Source: Rhodocyclaceae bacterium | GTDB taxonomy: Bacteria > Pseudomonadota > Gammaproteobacteria > Burkholderiales > Rhodocyclaceae | Direction of reading: 5' to 3' | NCBI GenBank assembly: GCA_016704145.1 | Contig: JADJAS010000001.1 | Coordinates: forward strand, 620,001-684,000 | Length of the DNA stretch: 64,000 bases | Part shown: one piece after another, positions 8,873 to 17,657 of the stretch | Numbering within the stretch: position 1 is the first letter of the stretch | Layout: the number at the start of each line of letters is the position of its first letter | Program-made: the position numbers and the translations under genes | Notes under the pieces: model-generated | The model's database searches: none | What the model was told of the DNA's origin: nothing | What the model saw: only the letters and a program-made list of their open reading frames with translations

Positions 8873-9912
8873 GACGACGCTCCGCGCCGATAGGGCAGCT
8901 CGATGCGCACGCGGTAGCGGCCGTCGGCGAGATCGGTGGCTAGGCTCGCCTCGAGGTCGAAAAACAACAGTAGCCGCTCGCGGATGTTGGCCAGCGCCAT
9001 GCGGTTGCCGGCCTGGTGGCCGCCCTGTCCCGCTTCGAGGACCGGATTGGCGATGTCGATCAGCACGCGCTCCTGGCGCCGCGACAGGACGATGGTCACT
9101 TCGCCGGCGCCCGCCAGCGGCTCGATGCCGTGATAGACGGCATTTTCGATCAGGGGTTGCAGCATTAGCGGCGGCACCAGAGCGTCGGGCGGGCAGGTAG
9201 CGATCTCCCAGCGGACTTGCAGCCGGTCGCCAAGGCGCAAGCGCTCGAGATCGAGATACTGCCGCGCCAGCGCGATCTCGGCCGAGAGCGGCACCAACTC
9301 GCGATTGTCCTGCATCAGTACCCGGAACAGTTCCGCCAGTTCCTCGAGCGCCTGCTCGGCGCGGCGCGGATCGGCGCGCATCACGCCCAGCACCGCGTTC
9401 AGGCTGTTGAACAGGAAATGCGGACGGATGCGCGCCGTCAACGCCATCAGGCGCGCCTCGGTCACCGCCGGGGCATGGGCGCGCGCGGCCAGGTCGAACC
9501 ATGCCAGCAGGATGCCTGCCGCCAGCGCCGCCCAGAAACCGGCGTGCCACCAAGGCTGACTCTGGATCGGGTTCAGCGGCATCAGCAAGGCGGCGAACAC
9601 CATGCCGGCCAGCGCGGCGATGACGACCACGACCGCGGCAGCCATCGCCGTCGACATCGCCACCAGCCTCGACCGCATCGCGCCGAGCAAGAGCAGACCG
9701 CACAGCGTCGCCGGCTCGACCACCGCCGCCAGTTGCGCGAACTCGGCCGGCACGCCCGCCCAGCCACGGGCACGGACGAGCACGGCGACCAGCGCCATGG
9801 CGTTCACCGCCAGCAGTACGCGCAGCCAGGTGCCGAGGTTGCGGAAGTCCGGCAGGCGTGGCGAGCCCGCCGGAAACAGAGAAGCCAAGCCGTTTTCCCC
9901 TATACTTGCCAT
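8869..9912 (-). CDS. LytS/AlgZ-type sensor histidine kinase
   Basis: Membrane sensor kinase of about 347 aa partnering the LytTR regulator. Several hydrophobic helices occupy roughly the first 150 residues. They are followed by the His_kinase signature with the phospho-accepting His in ARIRPHFLFNSLNAVLG and an ATPase domain (LMLQPLIENAVYHGIEP, then GNRMALANIRERL). The ATG at 9912 was preferred because earlier in-frame starts would run into the divergent argH start at 9947. The 34-bp divergent gap must hold or overlap both promoters. Confidence 0.88.
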   Translation of the reverse strand: MASIGENGLASLFPAGSPRLPDFRNLGTWLRVLLAVNAMALVAVLVRARGWAGVPAEFAQLAAVVEPATLCGLLLLGAMRSRLVAMSTAMAAAVVVVIAALAGMVFAALLMPLNPIQSQPWWHAGFWAALAAGILLAWFDLAARAHAPAVTEARLMALTARIRPHFLFNSLNAVLGVMRADPRRAEQALEELAELFRVLMQDNRELVPLSAEIALARQYLDLERLRLGDRLQVRWEIATCPPDALVPPLMLQPLIENAVYHGIEPLAGAGEVTIVLSRRQERVLIDIANPVLEAGQGGHQAGNRMALANIRERLLLFFDLEASLATDLADGRYRVRIELPYRRGASS

Positions 9913-9946
9913 TCCGCAAAACCACCGATATTTCAACGGTTTCATT

Positions 9947-11320
9947 ATGTCAGATAACACTTGGTCGGGCCGTTTCGCCGAGCCCGTCTCCGACCTTGTC
10001 AAACGTTATACGGCCTCGGTCTTTTTCGACCAGCGCATGGCCGCCCAGGACATCCGCGGCTCGCTGGCCCATGCCAGGATGCTCGCCCGCCAGCGCATCA
10101 TCAGCCCGAGCGATCTCGCCGACATCGAGCGCGGCATGGCGCAGATCGCCGGCGAAATCGAGCGCGGCGAATTCGCCTGGAGCCTCGACGCCGAGGACGT
10201 GCACCTCAACATCGAGAAGCGTTTGACGGCACTGATCGGCGACGCCGGCAAGCGGCTGCACACCGGTCGCTCGCGCAACGATCAGGTCGCCACCGACATC
10301 CGGCTCTGGCTGCGCGACGCCATCGACGCCATCGGCGAACTGCTGCGCGACTACCAGGCAGCATTGCTCGACCTCGCCGAGCAGCACGCCGACACGCCGA
10401 TGCCGGGCTTCACCCACTTGCAGGTGGCGCAGCCCGTCACCTTCGGCCACCACCTGCTGGCCTATGTCGAAATGGCCCAGCGCGACCGCGAGCGCATGAC
10501 CGACGTCCGCCGGCGCATCAATCGGCTGCCGCTCGGCGCCGCCGCGCTGGCCGGCACCACGTTCCCGATCGACCGCGACTTCGTCGCCCGCGAACTCGGC
10601 TTCGAGGCGGTCTGCGAGAACTCGCTGGACGCCGTGTCCGACCGCGACTTCGCCATCGAGTTCTGCGCCGCCGCGTCGCTGCTGATGATGCACGTCTCGC
10701 GCTTCTCCGAGGAGCTGATCCTCTGGATGAGCCCGCGCGTCGGCTTCATCGACCTCGCCGACCGCTTCTGCACCGGCTCGTCGATCATGCCGCAGAAGAA
10801 GAACCCCGACGTGCCGGAACTGGCGCGCGGCAAAACCGGGCGCACCTACGGCAACCTGATGGCGCTGCTGACGCTGATGAAGGGCCAGCCGCTGGCCTAC
10901 AACAAGGACAACCAGGAAGACAAGGAGCCGCTGTTCGACACCGCCGACACGGTAATCGACACACTGCGCATCTTCACCGACATGGTGGCCGGCATTCAGG
11001 TCAAGGCCACCGCCATGGCCGCCGCGCTGAAGCAGGGCTACGCCACCGCCACCGATCTCGCCGACTATCTCGTCAAGAAGGGCCTGCCGTTCCGCGACGC
11101 CCACGAAGCCGTCGCCCGCGCCGTGCGCGCCGCCGAGACGAAGGGCTGCGACCTCGCCGACCTGTCGCTCGAAGAGTTGCGGGGTTTTTCCGCTTTCATC
11201 GGCGACGATGTCGGCGCGGTACTGACGGTCGCCGGCTCGCTTGCCGCGCGCGACCACGTCGGCGGCACCGCGCCGGCACGGGTGCGCGCCGCCATCGCGC
11301 GAGCCCGCCAGCGGCCTTGA
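9947..11320 (+). CDS. argH: Argininosuccinate lyase
   Basis: Cleaves argininosuccinate to arginine and fumarate, the last step of arginine synthesis. The 457-aa protein is full length, with WSGRFAEP at the start, HTGRSRNDQVATD, MPGFTHLQVAQPVTFGHH and the superfamily signature GSSIMPQKKNPD. The ATG at 9947 begins MSDNTWSGRF, the conserved N-terminus. The stop overlaps the next gene's start by one base (TGATG), coupling it to the kinase gene that follows. Confidence 0.97.
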   Translation: MSDNTWSGRFAEPVSDLVKRYTASVFFDQRMAAQDIRGSLAHARMLARQRIISPSDLADIERGMAQIAGEIERGEFAWSLDAEDVHLNIEKRLTALIGDAGKRLHTGRSRNDQVATDIRLWLRDAIDAIGELLRDYQAALLDLAEQHADTPMPGFTHLQVAQPVTFGHHLLAYVEMAQRDRERMTDVRRRINRLPLGAAALAGTTFPIDRDFVARELGFEAVCENSLDAVSDRDFAIEFCAAASLLMMHVSRFSEELILWMSPRVGFIDLADRFCTGSSIMPQKKNPDVPELARGKTGRTYGNLMALLTLMKGQPLAYNKDNQEDKEPLFDTADTVIDTLRIFTDMVAGIQVKATAMAAALKQGYATATDLADYLVKKGLPFRDAHEAVARAVRAAETKGCDLADLSLEELRGFSAFIGDDVGAVLTVAGSLAARDHVGGTAPARVRAAIARARQRP

Positions 11321-12612
11321 TGGACCGTCTCGGCAAGTACGAGATCCTCCGCAAGCTCGGCGAAGGCGCCACCGCCACCGTCTATCTCGCCCGCGACCCG
11401 TTCGCCGGTCGCGATGTCGCGGTCAAGGTCTTTGCGCCGGAAGCCCTGCGCGACCAGCATCGTGGCCGCGTGTTCCAACACCTGCTGATGAACGAAGCAG
11501 CGCTCGCCGGCAAGCTGACGCATCCCCACATCGTCCAGATCCATGACGCGGTGATCGGCGACGACGCCAGCTACATCGTCATGGAATACGTCGGCGGCGG
11601 CACGCTGGAGCGCCATTGCACGCCGGACGCGCTGCTGCCGTTCGACCGCCTGGTCGAAATGGTCTTCAAGTGCACGCGCGCCCTCGACTATGCGCATCGC
11701 ATGGGCATCACCCATCGCGACATCAAGCCGGCCAACATCCTGCTCGCCGACGGCACGGGCGGGCAAGGGCCGGGCGACATCAAGGTCTCCGATTTCGGTG
11801 CGTCCATCCATGCCACCGACGATACCCGCACCCAAGTGTCGGGCGTCGGTTCGCCGGCCTACATGTCGCCGCAACAGGTCAGGGAACAGGCGCTCGATCA
11901 CCGCACCGACATCTGGTCGCTGGGCGTCGTCATGTACCAGCTGCTGGCCGGGCGGCTGCCGTTCCAGGCGACCAGCAACTACGGCATGATCCACCAAATC
12001 TGCAACGCCGAGGCGCCGCCACCCTCGACATTCCGCGCCGGCATCCCGCCGGCGCTCGAGGCCATCGTCGCGCGGGCGATGCAAAAGGAACTGGGCGCCC
12101 GCTACGGCGACTGGGACGAGTTCGCGCACGACCTTGCCCACTGCTTTCGCGACCGCGCGCTGGTCGCCGAGCATCGCGATGTCGCCGACAGCGAGAAGTT
12201 CGAGTCCTTGCGCGGCCTCGCCTTCTTCCGCGATTTTTCCGATGTCGACATCTGGGAAGTCGTGCGTTTTTCCCGCTGGGACGACATGGGGCCCGGCACC
12301 ATCGTCATGCGCGAGGGCGAAGCCGGCGACTGCTTCTGTTTCCTGGTCGAAGGCGAACTGCGCGTCTACCGCCAGGACCGCTCGCTCAACCTGCTGGCGC
12401 CGGGCGACTGCTTCGGCGAAATGGCGGTGATCGGCGGCCAGCCCACGCGCAGCGCGAACGTCATCGTCCGGACCACCGCCCGGATCGTCACCATTGCCGG
12501 CGCGGCCCTGCTCGGCGCGTCCGACGCCTGCCGCATGCATTTCTACCGGGCGTTCCTCGAAGTGCTGGCCGGCCGGCTGACGCAGGCCAACCGGCAACTT
12601 TCCAGCGGCTGA
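11320..12612 (+). CDS. Ser/Thr protein kinase with C-terminal cyclic-nucleotide-binding domain
   Basis: A Hanks-type kinase domain (about residues 7-270) is fused to a cNMP-binding domain (about 305-420). Kinase motifs are complete: glycine loop LGEGATATVYLA, ATP lysine in VAVKVF (K36), catalytic HRDIKPANILL (D134), DFG at 158-160 and an APE-equivalent SPAYMSPQQ. The cNMP part has the phosphate-cassette-like GDCFGEMAVIGGQPTRSANV. There is no transmembrane helix, so it is cytosolic, unlike PknB types. The architecture suggests kinase activity gated by cAMP/cGMP or another ligand. It overlaps argH and the downstream gene by one base each. Confidence 0.9.
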   Translation: MDRLGKYEILRKLGEGATATVYLARDPFAGRDVAVKVFAPEALRDQHRGRVFQHLLMNEAALAGKLTHPHIVQIHDAVIGDDASYIVMEYVGGGTLERHCTPDALLPFDRLVEMVFKCTRALDYAHRMGITHRDIKPANILLADGTGGQGPGDIKVSDFGASIHATDDTRTQVSGVGSPAYMSPQQVREQALDHRTDIWSLGVVMYQLLAGRLPFQATSNYGMIHQICNAEAPPPSTFRAGIPPALEAIVARAMQKELGARYGDWDEFAHDLAHCFRDRALVAEHRDVADSEKFESLRGLAFFRDFSDVDIWEVVRFSRWDDMGPGTIVMREGEAGDCFCFLVEGELRVYRQDRSLNLLAPGDCFGEMAVIGGQPTRSANVIVRTTARIVTIAGAALLGASDACRMHFYRAFLEVLAGRLTQANRQLSSG

Positions 12613-13373
12613 TGCCGGTTTTTCGCAAGACCGCGCCGGCAGCTGAATTGTGCCGCTTCGAGGCCGAAGCCGCGGGACTCGCCGCCTTGCGCGCCACCGG
12701 CAGCGTGCGCGTCCCGGTCGTCATCGCCGTCGGCATTACGAACGGACTGGCCCGCATCGATCTCGAGCATCTCGACCTGGCCGGCCTTGATCGAAGCAGC
12801 GGCGCGACACTCGGCCGGCAACTGGCCGAACTGCATCGGCACGCCGGCGACCGCTTCGGCTGGCAAGGCGACAACTGGATAGGCGACACGCCGCAGCAGA
12901 ACGGTTGGCAACCGGAATGGCCGCTATTTTTCGCCCGCAATCGGTTGCTACCGCAGCTGCACAGGGCCGCCGGCAACGGCATGGAGCGCAAGCTGGTCGA
13001 ACGGGGCGAAGCGCTGGCCGGACGCCTGGCCGCGTTTTTTGTGGACTACCATCCGTCACCATCGCTGCTACATGGCGACCTGTGGAGCGGCAACGCCGCC
13101 GCGCTGTCCGATGGCACGCCCGTGATCTTCGATCCGGCCGCGTATTACGGCGACCGTGAAGCCGACCTGGCGATGAGCGAACTGTTCGGCGGCTTTCCCG
13201 AATCCTTCTACGCGGCCTATCGCCTGGCCTGGCCGCTCGACGCGGGCTACGAAACGCGCAAGACGCTCTACAACCTCTACCACGTCCTCAACCACTACAA
13301 CCTGTTCGGCGCCGGCTACCTCAACCAGGTGCGGCGCATGATCGACCGGCTGGCGGCGGAACTGCGCGGCTAG
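12612..13373 (+). CDS. Fructosamine kinase-family protein
   Basis: Fructosamine-3-kinase/ketosamine-kinase family, aminoglycoside-phosphotransferase-like fold, about 253 aa. Visible signatures are GDNWIGDTPQQNGW, the catalytic segment LLHGDLWSGNAA with its Asp, the metal site IFDPAAYYGDREADLAM and YNLYHVLNHYNLFG. Family members phosphorylate sugar adducts on proteins so that they can be removed. The ATG overlaps the upstream kinase stop (TGATG), and the 3' end overlaps convergent grxD by 4 bp. The substrate in this organism is unknown. Confidence 0.88.
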   Translation: MPVFRKTAPAAELCRFEAEAAGLAALRATGSVRVPVVIAVGITNGLARIDLEHLDLAGLDRSSGATLGRQLAELHRHAGDRFGWQGDNWIGDTPQQNGWQPEWPLFFARNRLLPQLHRAAGNGMERKLVERGEALAGRLAAFFVDYHPSPSLLHGDLWSGNAAALSDGTPVIFDPAAYYGDREADLAMSELFGGFPESFYAAYRLAWPLDAGYETRKTLYNLYHVLNHYNLFGAGYLNQVRRMIDRLAAELRG

Positions 13374-13678
13374 ACGGCGGCGAGCTTCTGCTGGAGCTCT
13401 CCGGCCTGGTACATCTCGGTCATGATGTCGCAGCCGCCGATGAACTCGCCCTTGATGTACAGCACCGGAATGGTCGGCCAGCTGGCGTATTCGCGCAGCT
13501 CGGGCACGGTATCCGGCTCGGCCAGGACATTGACATCGACGAAGTTGTTGACGCCACAAGCCTTCAGCACCTGCACGGCACGACCGGAAAAGCCGCAGTT
13601 GGGAAAGTGCTTCGTGCCCTTCATGAACAGCACGACGGGGTTCTGGGTGACGGTTTCCTGGATTTTGCTCTTGTCCAT
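13370..13678 (-). CDS. grxD: Monothiol glutaredoxin, Grx4 family
   Basis: 102-aa CGFS-type glutaredoxin that binds and transfers [2Fe-2S] clusters and partners BolA proteins. The active site reads NCGFSGRAVQ, with the upstream KGTKHFP loop and the TIPVLYIKGEFIGGCDI glutathione-binding region. The final residues are LAAV. Transcribed alone, convergent with the fructosamine-kinase gene and downstream of prmC. Confidence 0.95.
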   Translation of the reverse strand: MDKSKIQETVTQNPVVLFMKGTKHFPNCGFSGRAVQVLKACGVNNFVDVNVLAEPDTVPELREYASWPTIPVLYIKGEFIGGCDIMTEMYQAGELQQKLAAV

Positions 13679-13708
13679 TTTCGGCTCCTCGACTAAAAGC
13701 TGATTAAA

Positions 13709-14515
13709 TTAGTCGGGCATTCTACCACCACTGACACGCACGATGCCAGCCAGGTCGCGATGCCGTTCGATGGCCACGAAACCCATGTCCGCGAGCAACT
13801 TGGCAAGCGTTTCGGCCTGATCGTAGCCATGCTCCAGCAGCAGCCAGCCGCCGGGCTTCAGGTAGCGCGGCGCCTCGGCGACGACATGGCGGATCGCCGC
13901 CAAACCATCGCTGCCGCTGGTCAGGGCGACCATCGGCTCGAAGGCCAGATCATCCAGATGCGGATCGCCCTCGGCGACGTAGGGCGGGTTGCCGACGATC
14001 AGCTCGAAGCGCCCGTCGACGGCCGCGAACCAGTCGCTTTCGACGAACGCCACGCGAGCGCCGAGCCGTGCCGCGTTGTCGCGGGCGATGGCCAGCGCGT
14101 CGCGCGAAACATCGACCGCAAGGACTTCCGCGTCGAGTTCGAGCGCCAGCGTGATCGCCACGCAGCCGCTGCCGGCGCCGAGATCGAGAATCCGCGGCGC
14201 ATCGCCACGGCTGACTTTGGCGACGGCAACCTCGGCCAGCAACTCGGTCTCCGGCCGCGGGATCAGCACCGCCGACGTGACGCGGAATTCGCGGCCGTAG
14301 AACTCGCGGCTACCGAGGATGTAGGCAATCGGCTCCCCCGCCGCGTGCCGCCGCACCAGATCGGCGTAACGCGACGCCTGACTTTCATCGAGCGCTCTTT
14401 CCGGATGCGCGGCGATGTCGCTGGCGGCGCAGCCGAGCACATGGCGCAGCAGCAGCCTGGCTTCGGCCGGCGCAATGCTCGGGCGCGCCCGAGCCAGTGC
14501 TTCGGCAATGGTCAT
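13709..14515 (-). CDS. prmC: Release factor glutamine methyltransferase
   Basis: Methylates the GGQ glutamine of release factors 1 and 2 using SAM. The 268-aa protein has an N-terminal helical domain, the SAM motif ILDLGAGSGCVAITLA and the catalytic NPPY in LIVGNPPYVAEGD. It lies immediately downstream of its substrate gene prfA, with a 4-bp overlap. Two copies of the dispersed 23-bp motif lie within it; one encodes AKVSRGDAPR just before the SAM motif, in the linker between domains. Confidence 0.96.
   Translation of the reverse strand: MTIAEALARARPSIAPAEARLLLRHVLGCAASDIAAHPERALDESQASRYADLVRRHAAGEPIAYILGSREFYGREFRVTSAVLIPRPETELLAEVAVAKVSRGDAPRILDLGAGSGCVAITLALELDAEVLAVDVSRDALAIARDNAARLGARVAFVESDWFAAVDGRFELIVGNPPYVAEGDPHLDDLAFEPMVALTSGSDGLAAIRHVVAEAPRYLKPGGWLLLEHGYDQAETLAKLLADMGFVAIERHRDLAGIVRVSGGRMPD
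14196..14218 (+). repeat. Dispersed 23-bp motif, copy 3 (in prmC)
   Basis: Reads GGCG, CAT, CGCC, ACGG, CTGACTTT, followed by GGCG. It matches every fixed position of the consensus. The antisense reading encodes AKVSRGDAP in PrmC. Confidence 0.85.
14363..14385 (+). repeat. Dispersed 23-bp motif, copy 4 (in prmC)
   Basis: Reads GGCG, TAA, CGCG, ACGC, CTGACTTT. Second copy in the same gene, 144 bp from copy 3 and in the same orientation. Confidence 0.8.
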
Positions 14516-15588
14516 TCCGCCAGCGAGGCCAGCAGTTCGGCCTGATGCTCGGCGGTCAGCGCGGCGACCACCTCGTCGAGGTCGCCATCCATCACGAACT
14601 GGAGCTTGTAGAGCGTCAGGTTGATGCGGTGGTCGGTAATGCGTCCCTGCGGGAAGTTGTAGGTGCGGATGCGCTCGGAACGGTCGCCACTGCCGATCAG
14701 GCTCTTGCGCTCGCTGGCGATCTTCTGCTGCTGCTCGCGCACCTGCACGTCCTTGATGCGCGCCGCCAGCACGCTCATGGCTTGCGCCTTGTTGCGGTGC
14801 TGCGAGCGGTCGTCCTGGCACTCGACGACGATTCCGGTCGGCAGGTGGGTGATGCGCACGGCAGAGTCGGTCTTGTTGATGTGCTGGCCGCCGGCGCCGG
14901 AGGCGCGAAAGGTGTCGATGCGCAGGTCGGCCGGATTGATGTTCACGTCGGCGACCGCATCGACCTCGGGCAATACCGCCACGGTGCACGCCGAGGTGTG
15001 GATGCGGCCCTGCGCCTCGGTCTCGGGCACGCGCTGGACGCGATGGCCGCCCGACTCGAACTTCAGCTTCGAGTAGGCACCGTTGCCGGCGATGCGCACG
15101 ATCACTTCCTTGAAACCGCCGAGGTCGGATTCGCTGGCCGAGACCTGCTCGACCTTCCAGCCCTGCCGCTCGGCGTAGCGCGTGTACATGCGATAGAGAT
15201 CACCGGCGAACAGCGCCGACTCGTCGCCGCCGGTGCCGGCGCGGATTTCCAGGAAGAGATTGCGCTCGTCGTTGGGGTCCTTGGGCAGCAGCGCTTTCTG
15301 CAACTCATCGTCCAGCCGCACGAGATCGGCCTCGCCTGCCACGATTTCTTCCTGCGCCATTTCCTTCATCTCGGGATCGGCCAGCATCTCGCGCGCTCCC
15401 GCGATATTCGCTTCCGCGGCCTGCCAGGCACCGTACAGGGCCACGACCGGCTCGATCTCGGCATGCTCGCGCGTAAGCCGGCGGTAGTTGTCCATGTCGC
15501 GCGTCGCCTGCTCGTCGCCGAGAATGGCGTCGAGTTCCTCCTTGCGGCGGCTCAATTGTTCGAGTTTGTCGCGGATGCTGGATTTCAT
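14512..15588 (-). CDS. prfA: Peptide chain release factor 1
   Basis: Reads UAA and UAG stop codons in the ribosome. The 358-aa protein shows the peptide anticodon region (TEAQGRIHTSACTVAVLPE) and the hydrolysis motif in RASGAGGQHINKTDSAVR. The ATG at 15588 starts MKSSIRDKLEQL; the slightly longer frame to 15609 would run into an intergenic motif copy. It sits between hemA (upstream) and prmC (downstream), the classical hemA-prfA-prmC order. Confidence 0.97.
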   Translation of the reverse strand: MKSSIRDKLEQLSRRKEELDAILGDEQATRDMDNYRRLTREHAEIEPVVALYGAWQAAEANIAGAREMLADPEMKEMAQEEIVAGEADLVRLDDELQKALLPKDPNDERNLFLEIRAGTGGDESALFAGDLYRMYTRYAERQGWKVEQVSASESDLGGFKEVIVRIAGNGAYSKLKFESGGHRVQRVPETEAQGRIHTSACTVAVLPEVDAVADVNINPADLRIDTFRASGAGGQHINKTDSAVRITHLPTGIVVECQDDRSQHRNKAQAMSVLAARIKDVQVREQQQKIASERKSLIGSGDRSERIRTYNFPQGRITDHRINLTLYKLQFVMDGDLDEVVAALTAEHQAELLASLAE

Positions 15589-15608
15589 GGTGCGCTGATC
15601 AAGGGCCA

Positions 15609-15631
15609 AAAATCAGCCGTGGTGGCACGCC
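15609..15631 (-). repeat. Dispersed 23-bp motif, copy 5 (hemA-prfA spacer)
   Basis: On the minus strand it reads GGCG, TGC, CACC, ACGG, CTGATTTT, one change from the tail consensus. It lies in the 64-bp spacer between hemA and prfA and includes GGTGGC/GCCACC arms. Confidence 0.7.
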
Positions 15632-15652
15632 ACCTGTCGACTGAACGCGCGG

Positions 15653-16906
15653 CTATTCGCCGGGATGCAGGTGGAAGATGCGGGATACCAATTCGGACAG
15701 GCGGTTACGCTCGTCGCCCTCGGCCTGGTTGAGCGCATGCGTCGGGCCGTGCATCAACTTGTTGGTCAGGCCGCGCGACAGCGCCTCCAGCACCTGGGCG
15801 GGATCATCGCCCCGGCGCAGCAGCTTCAGGGCGTGATCGACCTCGTGACGGCGCGCGCGCTCGGCGCTGTCGCGCAGCGCGCGGATGGTCGGCACCACCT
15901 CGCGGGCGTCGACCCATTGCAGGAAGTCATGCACCTGATCGTCGATGATGGCCTCGGCCTCGACCACGGCGGCCTGGCGTGATTCGAGGCCCTGTTCGAC
16001 AATCTGGCCGAGGTCGTCGAGGGTATAGAGGAACACGTCGTCGAGCTTGTCGACTTCCGCCTCGATGTCGCGCGGCACCGCGAGATCGACCATCACGATC
16101 GGCCGATGCCTGCGCTCCTTCAGCGCACGCTTGACCATGCCCAGGCCGATGATCGGCAGCGGGCTGGCGGTGCAGGAAACGACGACATCGTATTCGGCCA
16201 GCCGCTCGCCCAGTTCGTCCAGGCGCATGGCGTCGCCATTGAAGCGCGCCGCCAGGATCTCGGCCTTCTCGATGGTGCGGTTGGCGATGGTCAGGCGCTT
16301 CGGCTGCTCGCCCGCAAAGTGGGCCGCGCAGAGGTCGATCATTTCTCCGGCGCCGATGAACAATATCTTCTGCTCCCGCAAGTCCTCGAAGATGCGCGCC
16401 GACAGATGCACCGAGGCAGCGGCCATCGAGACGATATTGGCGCCGATGGCGGTGGTCGAGCGCACTTCCTTGGCAACCGCGAAGGTGCGCTGGAACAGCT
16501 TGTTGAGCAGCGTACCGAGCGTGCCGGCCTCCTCGGCAAGACGCGCTGCCTGCTTCATCTGGCCGAGGATCTGCGGCTCGCCCAGCACCATGGAATCGAG
16601 GCCGGAGGCGACGCGGAACACGTGCCGCACGGCGCCACCCTGAGGATGCGTGTAAAGGTAGGGCTGGATCCTGCCCGGCGTCAGCGAATGGTATTCGGCC
16701 AGCCAGTCGGCGACGCCGTCGGCGCGATCGGCCGCGCAATAGAGTTCGGTGCGATTGCAGGTCGAGAGGATCGCCGCCTCGCGCACCGGCTTGGCCCGCA
16801 AGAGATCATGCAAGGCCTGAGGCAATCGCGCGAGATCGAAAGACACCTGCTCGCGCACGGCCAGCGGCGCGGTATGGTGGTTGATCCCGAGAGCAAAAAG
16901 CTGCAT
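15653..16906 (-). CDS. hemA: Glutamyl-tRNA reductase
   Basis: First committed step of C5-pathway tetrapyrrole synthesis: reduces glutamyl-tRNA to glutamate-1-semialdehyde with NADPH. The 417-aa protein begins MQLFALGINHHTAPLAVRE and contains the catalytic cysteine in AAILSTCNRTELYC, then VLGEPQILGQMKQA and the NADPH-binding FIGAGEMIDL. Heads hemA-prfA-prmC. Presence of this enzyme shows ALA is made from glutamate, not by ALA synthase. Confidence 0.97.
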   Translation of the reverse strand: MQLFALGINHHTAPLAVREQVSFDLARLPQALHDLLRAKPVREAAILSTCNRTELYCAADRADGVADWLAEYHSLTPGRIQPYLYTHPQGGAVRHVFRVASGLDSMVLGEPQILGQMKQAARLAEEAGTLGTLLNKLFQRTFAVAKEVRSTTAIGANIVSMAAASVHLSARIFEDLREQKILFIGAGEMIDLCAAHFAGEQPKRLTIANRTIEKAEILAARFNGDAMRLDELGERLAEYDVVVSCTASPLPIIGLGMVKRALKERRHRPIVMVDLAVPRDIEAEVDKLDDVFLYTLDDLGQIVEQGLESRQAAVVEAEAIIDDQVHDFLQWVDAREVVPTIRALRDSAERARRHEVDHALKLLRRGDDPAQVLEALSRGLTNKLMHGPTHALNQAEGDERNRLSELVSRIFHLHPGE

Positions 16907-17018
16907 GCGACGGCGACAAGTTCTGGCGTAGCTGACGAATTGGCATTATACGTCAGTGCCTTGCCGCGCCTTTCGCCCGCGTGGTCTTCCCTCGCCCGCG
17001 CAGGCGATGCCACGCCGG

Positions 17019-17564
17019 CTATCTTTTCAGGTCGGGAGGCAGCGGTGGCGGCGAACCCGGCGGCGGCGGCGTGGTGCCGGTCGGCGCCACCGGCGCCGAG
17101 GGCGGTGGCGGAGGCGGATAACTCGCCGCCTGCGGCCGGTAATAGCCGCCCGGCAGCTGGTTGCCCTTGGCATACATGCATTGCTGATAGGCAATGTCGT
17201 AGCGCCGCTGGATATCGCGCTCGCTGGCATAGGCACGATCCGAACCCACCGCCGTGCCCATGACCAAGCCGCCGGCCGCCCCGGCGCCGGCACCACGGTG
17301 CCCGCCGATCGCGGCGCCGGCCACCGCGCCGATCGCCGTGCCGATGACGGCGCTGTCGACCGAGACGCGCGCGCCGGGATCTTCATGGCCGAGGCCGACC
17401 GACTGCTCGGCCCATTGCCGGCAGAGTCGCTCTTCGGCCACGAATTGTTCGAAAGACTTGCCGGGCGCCGGCATCACCGCCACACGTGGCGCCAGCGGCG
17501 CCGACGCGCAACCGGCCAGCAGCGACGTAACGGCCAGGACTTTCAGGGAATTCCGCATTGCCAT
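17019..17564 (-). CDS. Glycine-zipper lipoprotein
   Basis: Predicted outer-membrane lipoprotein of unknown function, about 181 aa. The lipobox LLAGC lies at the end of a short signal peptide. A glycine-zipper segment (IGTAIGAVAGAAIGGHRGAG and following) could insert in a membrane, and a proline-rich tail ends PPLPPDLKR. The ATG at 17564 is preceded by GGAGGG at seven bases, so I prefer it to the longer frame. It is monocistronic. Similar zipper lipoproteins are often envelope-stress or scaffold proteins; nothing here decides its role. Confidence 0.82.
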   Translation of the reverse strand: MAMRNSLKVLAVTSLLAGCASAPLAPRVAVMPAPGKSFEQFVAEERLCRQWAEQSVGLGHEDPGARVSVDSAVIGTAIGAVAGAAIGGHRGAGAGAAGGLVMGTAVGSDRAYASERDIQRRYDIAYQQCMYAKGNQLPGGYYRPQAASYPPPPPPSAPVAPTGTTPPPPGSPPPLPPDLKR

Positions 17565-17657
17565 GGTGATACCCTCCCGCCAAGCATTCGACAACAGCAC
17601 TGTAAGTCGAATGCGACGAGCGGGATCAAACTGTTACAAAACCTTACAACGAGGCCA

